A stretch of 64,000 bases of DNA from GCA-2737725 sp965229355 (GCA_965229355.1 OZ245869.1:3534001-3598000), one strand, 5' to 3'. Positions 7,798 to 17,580 are shown, numbered from the stretch's first letter. Program-made: numbers and translations. Notes: a model not told the origin generated them from the sequence alone.

Positions 7798-8276
7798 TTC
7801 GCTGTAAACGTGCCCGACTTACCGCCGGACTTTTTAAGAAGTTTGATGCCTGTCAGTGTCATGCCGCGATCAACCGCTTTGCACATATCGTAAACAGTCA
7901 ACGCCGCAGCACTGACAGCGGTGAGGGCTTCCATTTCAACGCCGGTGTTGCCTGTGACTTTGCAAGTGGCGGTGATGTGAACTGCATTCTTTTTGCTGTC
8001 GCACACCAGATCAACTTTTACCGATGACAGGGCGAGGGGGTGGCAGAGCGGAATAATATCCGGCGTGCGCTTGGCCGCCATGATGCCCGCCAGTTGCGCG
8101 ACCGCCAGCACATCGCCTTTTTTCACCTGGCCGCTTTTAATCAGCTTCAAGGTGGCGGCTTGCATCAGCACGGACCCGGTTGCGACCGCTTCGCGCGCCG
8201 TCGCAACTTTGCCCGACACATCCACCATCACGGCGTTGCCCTGATCGTCGAAATGCGTGAGTTTCTTTTTAGGCAT
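7794..8276 (-). CDS. moaC: Cyclic pyranopterin monophosphate synthase MoaC
   Basis: Converts the MoaA product 3',8-cyclo-dihydro-GTP to cyclic pyranopterin monophosphate. 160 residues with the family motifs IPLCHPLALSSVKVDL near 76, GVEMEALTAVSAAALTVYDM near 114 and KAVDRGM with the catalytic Lys region, ending KKSGGKSG. It overlaps trpC by 8 bp upstream and moeA by 4 bp downstream. The moaA partner is not in the window. Confidence 0.97.
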   Translation of the reverse strand: MPKKKLTHFDDQGNAVMVDVSGKVATAREAVATGSVLMQAATLKLIKSGQVKKGDVLAVAQLAGIMAAKRTPDIIPLCHPLALSSVKVDLVCDSKKNAVHITATCKVTGNTGVEMEALTAVSAAALTVYDMCKAVDRGMTLTGIKLLKKSGGKSGTFTAK

Positions 8277-9075
8277 GTTCGGGCTCGCGGGTGAGGATGG
8301 CGCGGGTAGCCGCTTCTACATCGTCTTGACGCATCAGTGACTCGCCAATCAGGAACCGCTTTGCCCCCACGCGCGCCATGCGCGACATATCGGCGGGTGT
8401 TTTCAGGCCACTCTCGGCAATCAACACGCGGTCTTTCGGCAGCATCGCGGCTAACTTTTCAGTCGTGCCGAGGTCGGTTTGAAGTGTTTTTAAGTTGCGA
8501 TTGTTCACGCCGATCAGCGACGACTTCAGTTTCAACGCGCGCTCAAACTCAGGCGCATCGTGCACTTCCACCAGCGCATCCAGGCCTGCCTCAATGGCGG
8601 CATCTTCAAGCTCGATGGCTTGCGCGTCACTTAAAGACGCCATGATGATGAGGATGCAATCAGCGCCCAACGCACGCGCTTCAAAAATCTGATAGGGTTC
8701 CAGCATGAAGTCTTTGCGCAACACCGGCAGCTTGGTCGCATCGCGCGCGGCGATCATGTAATCGTCGCTGCCTTGGAAGTGATCTTCCTCGGTCAACACC
8801 GACAAGCACGCAGCGCCAGCACGTTCATACGCTTGCGCCAATTTCGCTGGGTCAAAATCCGCCCTGATCAAACCCGCAGAGGGTGAAGCCTTTTTCACTT
8901 CTGCAATGAGTGCGTACTGGCCTGCATCGACTTTGGCTTGCAAGGCTTTGGCGAAACCACGCGCAGGTGAGGCGGCTTTGGCTTTGGCTTGCACGTCGGC
9001 GAACGACACGCGGGCTTTGCGCTCGTTCACGCGGGCCTGTTTAATCTTGTTAATCGCGGCGAGAGTGTCGCTCAT
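8269..9075 (-). CDS. trpC: Indole-3-glycerol phosphate synthase
   Basis: Closes the indole ring from CdRP in tryptophan synthesis. 268 residues forming a TIM barrel with LIAEVKKASPSAGLI (catalytic Lys, near 55), SVLTEEDHFQGS near 92, LRKDFMLEPYQIFEARALGAD near 118, GVNNRNLKT near 188 and IAESGLKT near 218. It starts 2 bp after trpD stops. Not fused to trpF, which is absent here. Confidence 0.97.
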   Translation of the reverse strand: MSDTLAAINKIKQARVNERKARVSFADVQAKAKAASPARGFAKALQAKVDAGQYALIAEVKKASPSAGLIRADFDPAKLAQAYERAGAACLSVLTEEDHFQGSDDYMIAARDATKLPVLRKDFMLEPYQIFEARALGADCILIIMASLSDAQAIELEDAAIEAGLDALVEVHDAPEFERALKLKSSLIGVNNRNLKTLQTDLGTTEKLAAMLPKDRVLIAESGLKTPADMSRMARVGAKRFLIGESLMRQDDVEAATRAILTREPEHA

Positions 9076-9077
9076 TC

Positions 9078-10094
9078 TTATTTGCCATTCGTGATGGCGA
9101 TCAGGCCATCTAAAGCTTTCGCAGCCGCACCGCTGTCGATGCTTTGCGCGGCCAACGTGACGCCTGCTTTCAAGTCATTCACTTTGCCAGCCACAACCAA
9201 AGCCGCAGCGGCGTTCAGCAGCACGATATCACGGTAGGCGTTCTGTTCGCCCGCCAAAACTGTGCGCAAGGCTTTCGCGTTGTGTGCTGCATCGCCACCT
9301 TTGAGTGACGCTGGTTCAGCGCGGGTCAGGCCAGCGTCTTCCGGTGTCACTTCAAATGTTGTGACTTTGCCATTCTCTAACGCAGCAACGAACGATTTAC
9401 CCGTGGTGGTCAGTTCATCCAGGCCATCCGAACCATGTACGACCCACGCGCGCTCAGACCCCAAGCGGCCTAAGGTTTCGGCCATGGGCACAATCCATTT
9501 GTGCGCGAATACACCCAGCAACTGGCGCTTGGCACTCGCTGGGTTCGAGATCGGGCCGACCAAGTTGAAAATGGTGCGCACGCCAAGCTCGGTGCGCACT
9601 GGTCCGACATACTTCATGGCGCTGTGATGTTTTTGCGCGAACAAAAACCCCACGTTGGCTTTTTGAAGGGCCGCTTCCACAATGTCCGGCGTTGCATCCA
9701 AATTCACGCCAAGTGTTTGCAACACATCCGCGGTCCCAGACTTTGACGACGCAGCACGGTTGCCGTGCTTGGCCACCGGAACGCCCAAGCCCGCGATCAC
9801 AAACGTCACGGCTGTTGAGATGTTGTAGGTGTTAAGGCCATCACCGCCGGTGCCGCAGGTGTCGATGGCATTGGCAGGGGCGTTCACCTTCAAGGCTTTT
9901 GCCCGCATGATACGAGCCGCGCCCGTCAGTTCATCAACGGTTTCGCCCTTAACGCGTAAGCCCATCAGGAACGCACCAATTTGGGGCGCCGAGACAGTGC
10001 CCGACATGATGGCGTCGAATGCGCTTTCCGCATCGGCCTCATTCAAGCTTTGCCCTTCGGCAAGCTTGGCCAGCGCTGGCTTTAAGTCGGTCAT
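9078..10094 (-). CDS. trpD: Anthranilate phosphoribosyltransferase
   Basis: Joins anthranilate to PRPP. 338 residues, the usual size, with the PRPP-binding GTGGDGLNTYNIST near 82-95 and the conserved KHGNRAASSKSGTADVLQTLG region near 110-130. Its ATG overlaps the trpG stop by 4 bp, so translational coupling is likely. Confidence 0.97.
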   Translation of the reverse strand: MTDLKPALAKLAEGQSLNEADAESAFDAIMSGTVSAPQIGAFLMGLRVKGETVDELTGAARIMRAKALKVNAPANAIDTCGTGGDGLNTYNISTAVTFVIAGLGVPVAKHGNRAASSKSGTADVLQTLGVNLDATPDIVEAALQKANVGFLFAQKHHSAMKYVGPVRTELGVRTIFNLVGPISNPASAKRQLLGVFAHKWIVPMAETLGRLGSERAWVVHGSDGLDELTTTGKSFVAALENGKVTTFEVTPEDAGLTRAEPASLKGGDAAHNAKALRTVLAGEQNAYRDIVLLNAAAALVVAGKVNDLKAGVTLAAQSIDSGAAAKALDGLIAITNGK

Positions 10095-10708
10095 GCCGCA
10101 GCGGCGGTGTTCGCCGTCTTCGGAATGTCGTTGGCTTTTAAACCGGTCGAAATCAGGAAGTTGCGCAAGATGTGGTGGCCGTACTGCGAGGCAATGCTTT
10201 CCGGGTGGAACTGCACGCCATAAATCGGCTCGGACTTATGGGCGACGCCCATGATCAAGCCATCATCGGTCGTCGCGGTAATTTCCAACTGCGCGGGCAG
10301 GGTGGATTTCTCGACGATCAACGAATGGTAGCGGGTCGCGTTAAAGCGGCGCGGGACATCCTTGAACATCGCATGACCGGTGTGGGTGATTTCGCTGATC
10401 TTGCCGTGCATGGGGGCAGGTGCACGAATAACGCGGCCCTGGAACGCCTGGCCAATGGCTTGGTGGCCCAAGCACACACCGAAAATTGGAATTTTACCGG
10501 CTGCCTTGTTGATGAGGTCTAAGCAGATGCCCGCCTGATCGGGGTCGCACGGACCCGGCGACAAGATAATACCCGCAGGCTTAAGGCTGACCGCCTCATC
10601 CACGGTGATCTTGTCGTTGCGATGGACAGCAACCTCAGCGCCTAGTTCACCCAAAAAGTGCCACAGGTTGTAGGTAAAGCTGTCGTAGTTATCGATCAGC
10701 AGGTACAT
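10091..10708 (-). CDS. trpG: Anthranilate synthase component II (glutamine amidotransferase)
   Basis: Supplies ammonia from glutamine to TrpE. 205 residues of class I amidotransferase: LIDNYDSFTYNL at the N-terminus, nucleophile Cys in GVCLGHQAIGQAF near 80, and the His/Glu pair in VQFHPES near 168. In this order of genes trpE would normally be just upstream; here trpE lies over 3 kb away, so this gene must have its own promoter in 10709-10860. No clear Shine-Dalgarno is visible. It could also serve folate synthesis as an amphibolic amidotransferase; that is inference. Confidence 0.95.
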   Translation of the reverse strand: MYLLIDNYDSFTYNLWHFLGELGAEVAVHRNDKITVDEAVSLKPAGIILSPGPCDPDQAGICLDLINKAAGKIPIFGVCLGHQAIGQAFQGRVIRAPAPMHGKISEITHTGHAMFKDVPRRFNATRYHSLIVEKSTLPAQLEITATTDDGLIMGVAHKSEPIYGVQFHPESIASQYGHHILRNFLISTGLKANDIPKTANTAAAA

Positions 10709-10860
10709 GTCGTGCTCAGTCTCATCGTGCCAAATTCGTCGTCAAAATGCCGCTCAGGGCTGGTTCCGTCAAGGAAAGCGCCTCAATAAATCTGCCCTAA
10801 AAGCGCCTCTTGTTTATGGCCTGTTAAGGGGTTCTCGTCATCATCTAAGTCATTGATTTA

Positions 10861-11958
10861 ATGTCGCAAGTTGAACCAGACCCCGAGTTAATGTCGACTT
10901 TTGAGCAAAAAACCGCTGCTTTGTCGCAGTCTGAAGCCAAAATTGTGCGCTTCGGCGGCATTTTTGGCGTTCACCCGCTGCTAGCGACAGCCTTGGCGTT
11001 CGCGCTGTTCTTTGCCGGTGTGATGTTTGGCGCGTGGTTGAATGTGACGGCGCGCAAGCCAGCGGTTGTGCCGAAATACGCTGTTCAACCCGCACCCAAG
11101 CCGAAGCGTAATGTGCCGCGCCCGGTCATCGAAAACGCTGACATTCTGGATGACGAAGAGCCGCCGCTGTTTGGTCCTGCGATCCCTGCAAACTTTGTCG
11201 TCCCTGAACCGCAACGTCCTGTCGCTATTCGCACCGACCCGGTGATGGCCTATGCCGTGCCCGTCGCTGTGCCGAAAGGCATGCCGGTGATTGCGGTTGT
11301 GATCGACGACATGGGCCTGGACCGCGCCAATGGCCAGCAGGTTCTGACCCTGCAAGCGCCACTCACATTGTCCTTCCTGACGTACGCCGACAATTTATCG
11401 ACCTGGGTATCCAAAGCGCGTGAAGGCGGCTTTGAAGTCATGGCTCACGTGCCCATGGAGCCCCTCAGCAAACGCGAGAATCCAGGCCCGAAAGCGCTGA
11501 CAGTTTCGCTGACACCGGCTGAAGTGGATGCCCGCATGGGTGTGCTGCTGGATTCATGGTCGGGTTATGTGGGCATCAACAACCACATGGGCAGCAAGTT
11601 CACCGCCGACAAAGAACGCATGGCGCGTGTGATCGAAGCTTTGAAGGCACGCGGGCTGTTGTGGCTGGATTCCAAAACGACCGGCAGCAGTGTTGGGTCT
11701 GCACTGGCGCGGGCCGCAGGTGTGCCAACCGTCGACCGCGATGTGTTTTTAGATAACGTGCAGACCGAAGCCGAAGTGCGCAAAGAGTTGGCCAATGTTG
11801 AGCAAATCGCGCGCCAACGCGGCAGCGCCATTGCGATTGGCCATCCACACAAAACCACCATCACAGTGCTGCGCCAGTGGCTGGCCACATTGCCTGAAAA
11901 GGGCATTGCCGTTGTGCCTCTGACTGAAGTCGCACGCCGCCAAGGTCAGCTCAAGTGA
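10861..11958 (+). CDS. Divergent polysaccharide deacetylase family protein (YibQ-like)
   Basis: 365 residues with one membrane anchor at about 38-60, a Pro-rich linker to about 140, and a C-terminal divergent polysaccharide deacetylase (DUF610/YibQ) domain. Visible motifs are AVVIDDMGLD near 145, HVPMEP near 197, NNHMGSKFT near 240 and GHPH near 324, which are the metal-site equivalents in this family. It probably acts on envelope polysaccharide. The start is uncertain: neither this ATG nor the one at 10891 has a strong ribosome-binding site. It ends in a 4-bp overlap (GTGA) with the ATP-grasp gene and runs against the trp genes on each side. Confidence 0.88.
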   Translation: MSQVEPDPELMSTFEQKTAALSQSEAKIVRFGGIFGVHPLLATALAFALFFAGVMFGAWLNVTARKPAVVPKYAVQPAPKPKRNVPRPVIENADILDDEEPPLFGPAIPANFVVPEPQRPVAIRTDPVMAYAVPVAVPKGMPVIAVVIDDMGLDRANGQQVLTLQAPLTLSFLTYADNLSTWVSKAREGGFEVMAHVPMEPLSKRENPGPKALTVSLTPAEVDARMGVLLDSWSGYVGINNHMGSKFTADKERMARVIEALKARGLLWLDSKTTGSSVGSALARAAGVPTVDRDVFLDNVQTEAEVRKELANVEQIARQRGSAIAIGHPHKTTITVLRQWLATLPEKGIAVVPLTEVARRQGQLK

Positions 11959-12803
11959 GTGTTGATGTGCTTCTCGCCACAGCTGTGGTGATGACCAAAC
12001 CGGACCCCGAATCTCATTTGCTGCGTGATGCATTGTTTGCGCACAGCATTCGCTCTGAGATGGCGGGATGGGATGATCCGAACATTGACTGGGCCAGCGC
12101 TGAACTGGTGCTGATCCGCACGCCTTGGAATTACGTGGCCCACCACGCGGAATTTCTGGCGTGGGCGCAGCGCACAGCCCAAATTGTTCCGATGCAAAAT
12201 GCCATCGAGATTATCGCGTGGAATATTCACAAAAGCTATCTGTTGGATTTACAGGCCAAGGGCGTGCCGGTGATGCCGACACTGCTACTTCCCAAAGGCA
12301 CAACCGCGCCTGATTTATCAGGTGCGCCCGACGGCGAATTGGTGGTGAAGCCTGCTATTGATGGCGGTGGACGAGGGGCTATGCGTGGCTCGATCAATGA
12401 TCCAACACTCACGCGGCATGTGATTGATATTGCGAAAACACGCGATGTGCTGGTGCAGCCGTTCGCGGCAAACATCGCCATACACGGTGAAGTATCGCTG
12501 ATTTACTTTGGCGGCGAATACTCACATGCGGTGCGTAAAATTCCGAAGGGCGGCGATTACCGCGTTCAATCCCGTTGGGGTGGGACAGTTGTTGATCACA
12601 CACCAACGGCTGCTGAGTTTGCGACGGCTGAAAAGGCCCTGGCTGCGGCACCGGGCAAGTTAACCTATGCGCGCGTTGATATGGTTGATTACCAAGGCAT
12701 ACCAACGCTGATGGAATTAGAACTCATCGAACCTGAATTATTCCTTGGGCATAACTCAAACGCATCAGTACGCTTTGCGAAAGTCATTCAAGGGCTACTT
12801 TAA
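11955..12803 (+). CDS. ATP-grasp superfamily ligase of unknown substrate
   Basis: 282 residues starting at GTG within the previous stop (GTGA), so it is translationally coupled to the deacetylase gene. ATP-grasp features are LVVKPAIDGGGRGAMRG near 112-130 (nucleotide-binding loop), LVQPFAANIAIHGEVSLIYFGG near 155-175, and the C-terminal metal-binding LMELELIEPELFLGHNSNAS. Such proteins make carboxylate-amine bonds; the family resembles RimK- and DcsG-like stand-alone enzymes. The substrate is not deducible. Its link with a membrane-anchored deacetylase may hint at an envelope role, which is inference. Confidence 0.8.
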   Translation: MSVDVLLATAVVMTKPDPESHLLRDALFAHSIRSEMAGWDDPNIDWASAELVLIRTPWNYVAHHAEFLAWAQRTAQIVPMQNAIEIIAWNIHKSYLLDLQAKGVPVMPTLLLPKGTTAPDLSGAPDGELVVKPAIDGGGRGAMRGSINDPTLTRHVIDIAKTRDVLVQPFAANIAIHGEVSLIYFGGEYSHAVRKIPKGGDYRVQSRWGGTVVDHTPTAAEFATAEKALAAAPGKLTYARVDMVDYQGIPTLMELELIEPELFLGHNSNASVRFAKVIQGLL

Positions 12804-12807
12804 CTTC

Positions 12808-13674
12808 TTACGGATGTGCGTCACGCACCCAGCGTTCGCTTAAATTCCACCATCTTTCGGCAGAAGCAGGATCAAGGGCAAAGCGCGACGGCTTGCGAGG
12901 CGCACAGTCTTGAACGTATTGCCCGCTTAAATTTTCGATCCCCGGTTCGGACGCGGCCCACGTAATCGTGCGGGCTCCTTCCTCGGGGGTGAGCATCCAG
13001 TACTTGCCCAAAGTAAAGAACAGGCGTTGAAGCCCGCTTGTATCGCCATCTTGCGCAAAGTTTGTCGCCACTAGGCGCGGATTGACGGCATAGGCCGTGA
13101 TCTTATCCGCTGCGTAACGTTTGGCCAATTCCTGCACCCAATAGATCGTGCCGAGTTTCACTTGGCAGTAAGCTTGCCCATTGAATTTTTTGAGCCGCTG
13201 CAAATCGTCCCAACTCATTCCTTTACGCGCGCCCATATGGCCCGCCGAAGAGAGGCAGACGATACGCGATGGAGCCGATGATTTTAGGCGATCCAATAAA
13301 AGGTTGGTGAAAAGAAAAGGGCCAATATGGTTGACGCCAAGCACATACTCGAAGCCTTGCTTGGTTTCGCGACGGTCCGATGTGTTTAAGCCGGCGTTGT
13401 TGATCAATACGTCAAGCCGCTCGTGCTGACTCAGAAATGCAGTGGCGCAATTACGGATCGATTCAAAGTCATCTAAATGCAGCAATAGATATTCAACATC
13501 GTGGCCATAGCGGGATTTGATCTCGCGTTGTGCCTGTTCGCCTTTTTCGGTCGAGCGCGTAGTGATGACAACTTTTGCGCCCTTTTGCGCCAGCTGGCCT
13601 GCAGCGCACAGCCCAATTCCGGAATTGCCTCCGGTCAATAGAATGGTTTTGCCGCTCATCGGGCCATGTATCAT
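12808..13674 (-). CDS. Short-chain dehydrogenase/reductase (retinol dehydrogenase-like)
   Basis: 288-residue NAD(P)-dependent oxidoreductase. The Rossmann motif TGGNSGIG lies near residue 14, NNAG near 90, the catalytic Ser in CLSSAGH near 138, and Tyr/Lys in YCQVK near 168. The C-terminal region resembles the retinol dehydrogenase/WW-oxidoreductase-like group. AGGA stands before the ATG at 13674. It is convergent with the ATP-grasp gene (4 bp between stops) and sits between trpG and trpE on the same strand as trp. The substrate is unknown. Confidence 0.88.
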   Translation of the reverse strand: MIHGPMSGKTILLTGGNSGIGLCAAGQLAQKGAKVVITTRSTEKGEQAQREIKSRYGHDVEYLLLHLDDFESIRNCATAFLSQHERLDVLINNAGLNTSDRRETKQGFEYVLGVNHIGPFLFTNLLLDRLKSSAPSRIVCLSSAGHMGARKGMSWDDLQRLKKFNGQAYCQVKLGTIYWVQELAKRYAADKITAYAVNPRLVATNFAQDGDTSGLQRLFFTLGKYWMLTPEEGARTITWAASEPGIENLSGQYVQDCAPRKPSRFALDPASAERWWNLSERWVRDAHP

Positions 13675-13854
13675 CGTCGTGTCCTATTGTGCGTGCGGAT
13701 AGCGTTGACCGTTCTTTAGGAACCGCATGGTATTTTCGCCAATATTCAAACCACGTGTGTTCAAATATCGTACAGCAGCACTGCAAGCCTGTAGTTCGAA
13801 TTGCGGTGAGAGCCGCTAGGTTTGCGAAAAGTCAAAATCTAACGACTGCTAGTT

Positions 13855-15359
13855 TTATCTGTTGCCGCCAGCGAACTGCTTCAAGGCAACTTCAGCCGCG
13901 CGAATGATCGCACGGGCCTTGTTGTTGCTTTCCTGGAATTCCATTTCCGGGTCGCTATCGGCCACAACGCCGCCGCCAGCTTGAACGACGATCTGGCCGT
14001 CTTTCACGCAAGCTGTGCGCAAACCGATACAGGTGTCCATCTCGCCATTGGCGGATAAATACCCAATTGCGCCGCCGTAGAAGCTGCGCTTTTCGGTTTC
14101 TAGTTCGTCGATGATTTCCATCGCACGCACTTTGGGCGCACCTGAAACCGTGCCTGCCGGAAAGCCTGCCATGAGTGCATCAATTGCGTCGTACTTAGGG
14201 TCGATCTCGCCCTCGACGTTCGACACAATGTGCATCACGTGGCTATAATTCTCGATGATCATTTGCTCGGTGACGCGCACTGAACCCACTTTGCAGACGC
14301 GGCCTACATCATTGCGGCCCAAATCCAGCAGCATCAAGTGCTCGGACAGTTCTTTCGGATCGCTGAGCAAATCTTTCGCCAAAGCTTCGTCTTCGGCTTT
14401 GGTTTTGCCGCGCGGGCGCGTGCCAGCAATCGGACGGATCGTCACTTTGCCCTCGCGCAAGCGCACCAGAATTTCCGGGCTTGAGCCGACCAACGAGAAC
14501 CCATCGAGGTTCATGTGGAACAAGAACGGCGAGGGGTTCAAGCGGCGCAAAGACCGGTACAGCGAAAACGATGCAGCGTGAACGGCAGACGCATGCGGTG
14601 GCTGGGCACAACTTGGAAGATGTCGCCCGCGACAATGTACTCTTTGGCTTTCTCGACCATACGGTGATAGGCCGCTTGGCCGGTGTTCGAGACGGCGTCT
14701 TCAAAGCGCGCAGAGGCAACAGGCGTATGGGCCGGGATCGGGCGCTCTAAGATTTGTACCGTGTCTAAAATGCGCTTGCGCGCATCGCCATAAGCAGCGG
14801 CGCCAGACATGCCTGCTTTCGGATATACAGGTGTCACGATGGTCAGCACATCATCGACGTTGTCGAAGATAATGGTGATGGTGGGGCGCATGAACATCGC
14901 TTCCGGAATCCCGATTTTGTCGGGGTTCTTGCTGGGGATGTTCTCGACCAAACGAATGGTGTCGTAGCCCATATAGCCGTGTAGGCCAGCTGACATCGGA
15001 GCCAAGTTATCCGGCAGCTTGATGCGCGATTCCGCCATCAGTGACCGCAGTGACGCGAGCGTCTGTTTGGCTTCTGGCACAAACTTTAAGGGGCGCTGAT
15101 CGGGGGTACGGCAAATCTCGGCCGACTGGCCATTGGCGCGCCACACCAGATCAGGCGCATGCGCAATGAAAGAGTAGCGGCCCCGTACGGCACCGCCCTC
15201 AACGGACTCTAATAAAGCCGTGAAGGGTTGTTCCTGGCCCAATTTGAGCATGACAGAAACAGGTGTATCCAAATCGGCGGCAAGTTCCGTCCAGACGACT
15301 TGCGGTTCGCCCGCGTCGTATTTGGCCGTGAAAGCATTTTCGGCTGGCAACAAATCCAT
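13855..15359 (-). pseudogene. trpE: Anthranilate synthase component I with a one-base frameshift
   Basis: Makes anthranilate from chorismate with TrpG. The N-terminal frame (15359 to a stop at 14538) carries the family N-terminus and ends AGDIFQVVPSHRMRLPFTL, then runs out of frame. The second frame (about 14581 to 13855) continues with RRLNPSPFLFHMN, VGSSPEILVRL, PIAGTRPRG, LDLGRNDVGRV and the end GGGVVADSDPEMEFQES. Adding one T to the TTTT run at 14565-14568 (AAAA on the plus strand) restores an intact protein of about 501 residues, the normal length. This is either a homopolymer sequencing error or a recent real lesion. ppiD lies 50 bp upstream on the same strand. Confidence 0.93.
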
Positions 15360-15409
15360 CAACGTTCAGTCGCGCATAAGCGGTGCGGCGTAAAATGCCG
15401 CTCCTGAGC

Positions 15410-17344
15410 TTACGGTTGTGCGACGCCCCCAATCTCATCAATGGCTTTGGTGTTGAGCGTCACTGGGTAACGCTCGGCCAGCGCCGTCGAGAACTGTTGT
15501 AAAATATCTTGTGCTACTGCGTTGCGGGTTTGATCTTGGACTTGCTTCAATGCATCGACCAAATCGCCCTCGGGCTTCGCAGGCACGATTTGCTTTACGC
15601 GGGCGATCACGTAGCCACCCAAAACCGTAGAAACAGTGATGTCGCCTTCTTTGGCTTTGAACAAGTTGGTCAGCAATTCTGGGCTGACGCGCTTAGAATC
15701 AACCACGTAATCGCGCTTCAAGCTGTCACCGAAGCGGGTGATGGGACCTAACTGTGCATATGACAAACGCTTATCCTTGTCGGCAACCGAGGTCATCGTG
15801 CGTGAGGACTGGGCCTTCAAATCTTCAGCCATGTTATCGGCCAACGACTTTGCCACGCGCAGCTTTTCCTGTTTCAGCCAGAGCGATGCGATTTCAGGGC
15901 GCATCTTCTCCATCGGTTTCGGAGTGGGCGGTGTCGAACTTTCGACCTTCAGCACATAATAGCCGCCATCAAATTCGTTCAGCTTTGATTCCGTGCCGAC
16001 AGGAGTTTCAAACGCGAGTTTGTAGAAGGTTTCTTGCTTTACCTTCTCGAACAGAGCGTTGATCTCCATGATCCCTTCCGGCGACATGCCGCGGCGATCA
16101 ATGTTGAAGCTTAAGTAAGTGCCGCTAGCCGTTTTTGCAGCTTCCTCAAACGGTGTGCCAGCTGCGATCTCATCTTCCAAACGTTGTGCGGCATCGAACA
16201 ACGCATCGGTGCCTTTATCAGCAGCCAGTTGTTTGCGGATTTCGATTTTCGCAATTTCAAACGGCGTGACTGACTCAGGCTTAATCGCGCGCACTTCCAA
16301 CAAGTGCCAACCGAGGTCGCTTTGTACCGGCTGACTGATTTCGTTTAAGCCAATTTTCGCGGCATCACCAAAAGTCGCTAACACCGGATCGGCGAGGGCG
16401 CGTTCACCCAAATCGGTCGGCGGGTTCACTTTGGCCTTTGCGGCAATCTTACTTAAGTTATCGCCAGGAGCCATCAGCGCGCGGGCGGCTTCGGCTTGTT
16501 CTTTGGTGTCGAACAAGAGTTGCCACAAATCCCGCGTTTCAGCCGTGCGATAACGCGCTGCATTTTCGTCGTAGAAGGTTTTGACAACTGATTCATCGAT
16601 GCTCTCTGGTGTCACCAAAGCAGCACCCGTCAGCATTACAACGCTGATTTTGCGGTACTCTGGGGCCGTGAAAGTGGCGATGTTCTCATCATAGGTTTTC
16701 TTGATCTGCTCATCGGTTGGCTGTGTGCCGATTTGCATGGCATCGGCCGACACCAGCAGTGTGTCGGCAATGCGCGTTTCAGCGCGATATGCAAACAGCT
16801 TGTCGACCAACGCTTGCGGAGCTGCAGCGTTCACGCCAACCGGCTGCAGAAGAGTGCGCTGGCGAATGTCGTTTTCCACCAGCTTGGCAAAGCCAGCTTC
16901 GGTTAATTGATTTTGGCCCAGCACTTCAGCGAATTTGAGCTGGCTGAATTTGCCGCTTTCATCCTTGAATGCATCTTGGCTCATGACGGATTCACGAACG
17001 CGGTCTTTGCTCACGTCGACGCCGAGTTCCAAGGCAGCCATATTGGTGACAGCTTCTTGGCGCAGTTCATTGACGATGTTGGTCAAAAGCGTACGCTTCA
17101 GGGCCGGATCAGCCGCAGCTTCAGGGCCTAAATTTTCGCGCAAACGGTCCAATTGGGTCTGATATTGGCGTTGCAACTCTGCCGAGCGCACTTCAAAGCG
17201 ACCACCCTGAATGACCACATTTGGGTCCACAGTAGGGGTAATAACGTCGCCGATACCCCAGACGCCAAAACTGACGACCATCAATACCATGAAGGCCTTG
17301 AAAAAAATGCTGTCCGTCGTGACGTCTTTAAACCACTGAATCAT
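15410..17344 (-). CDS. ppiD: Membrane-anchored periplasmic peptidyl-prolyl isomerase/chaperone
   Basis: 644 residues: a cytoplasmic N-terminus and one membrane helix (FKAFMVLMVVSFGVWGIGDV, about 15-35), a SurA-like N-terminal chaperone domain to about 220, a parvulin (PPIC) domain near 255-355 with LGWHLLEVRAI at its end, and a C-terminal SurA-like region. It helps outer-membrane and periplasmic proteins fold. This is the usual gene upstream of trpE in this order, and it is divergent from tpiA. Catalytic activity of the parvulin domain cannot be judged by eye. Confidence 0.92.
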   Translation of the reverse strand: MIQWFKDVTTDSIFFKAFMVLMVVSFGVWGIGDVITPTVDPNVVIQGGRFEVRSAELQRQYQTQLDRLRENLGPEAAADPALKRTLLTNIVNELRQEAVTNMAALELGVDVSKDRVRESVMSQDAFKDESGKFSQLKFAEVLGQNQLTEAGFAKLVENDIRQRTLLQPVGVNAAAPQALVDKLFAYRAETRIADTLLVSADAMQIGTQPTDEQIKKTYDENIATFTAPEYRKISVVMLTGAALVTPESIDESVVKTFYDENAARYRTAETRDLWQLLFDTKEQAEAARALMAPGDNLSKIAAKAKVNPPTDLGERALADPVLATFGDAAKIGLNEISQPVQSDLGWHLLEVRAIKPESVTPFEIAKIEIRKQLAADKGTDALFDAAQRLEDEIAAGTPFEEAAKTASGTYLSFNIDRRGMSPEGIMEINALFEKVKQETFYKLAFETPVGTESKLNEFDGGYYVLKVESSTPPTPKPMEKMRPEIASLWLKQEKLRVAKSLADNMAEDLKAQSSRTMTSVADKDKRLSYAQLGPITRFGDSLKRDYVVDSKRVSPELLTNLFKAKEGDITVSTVLGGYVIARVKQIVPAKPEGDLVDALKQVQDQTRNAVAQDILQQFSTALAERYPVTLNTKAIDEIGGVAQP

Positions 17345-17580
17345 AGTGCTTCGCTTGTCTGGAGATGTGACAGCCCGCGATGTTTAGAACCGCAGGCCGA
17401 GCCCTAAAAGGCGCGGCATCATAAGAGCGCGGCGAGGTTGCCGCAAGCACGGTAAACAATTGAATGGGCTGGATTATTCGCATTTGAAAAACGCCCATCA
17501 CTGCAAACTGCATTGGACAGGCGGTGAACGTGTGATAGGTGCAGGCACATCATTTTGGCCATTCACGTGAGGGTACGGAT

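Noticed and set aside
13788..13800. GTTCGAATT resembling a tRNA T-loop
   Set aside because: No matching acceptor or anticodon arm can be built around it; no tRNA gene is present there.
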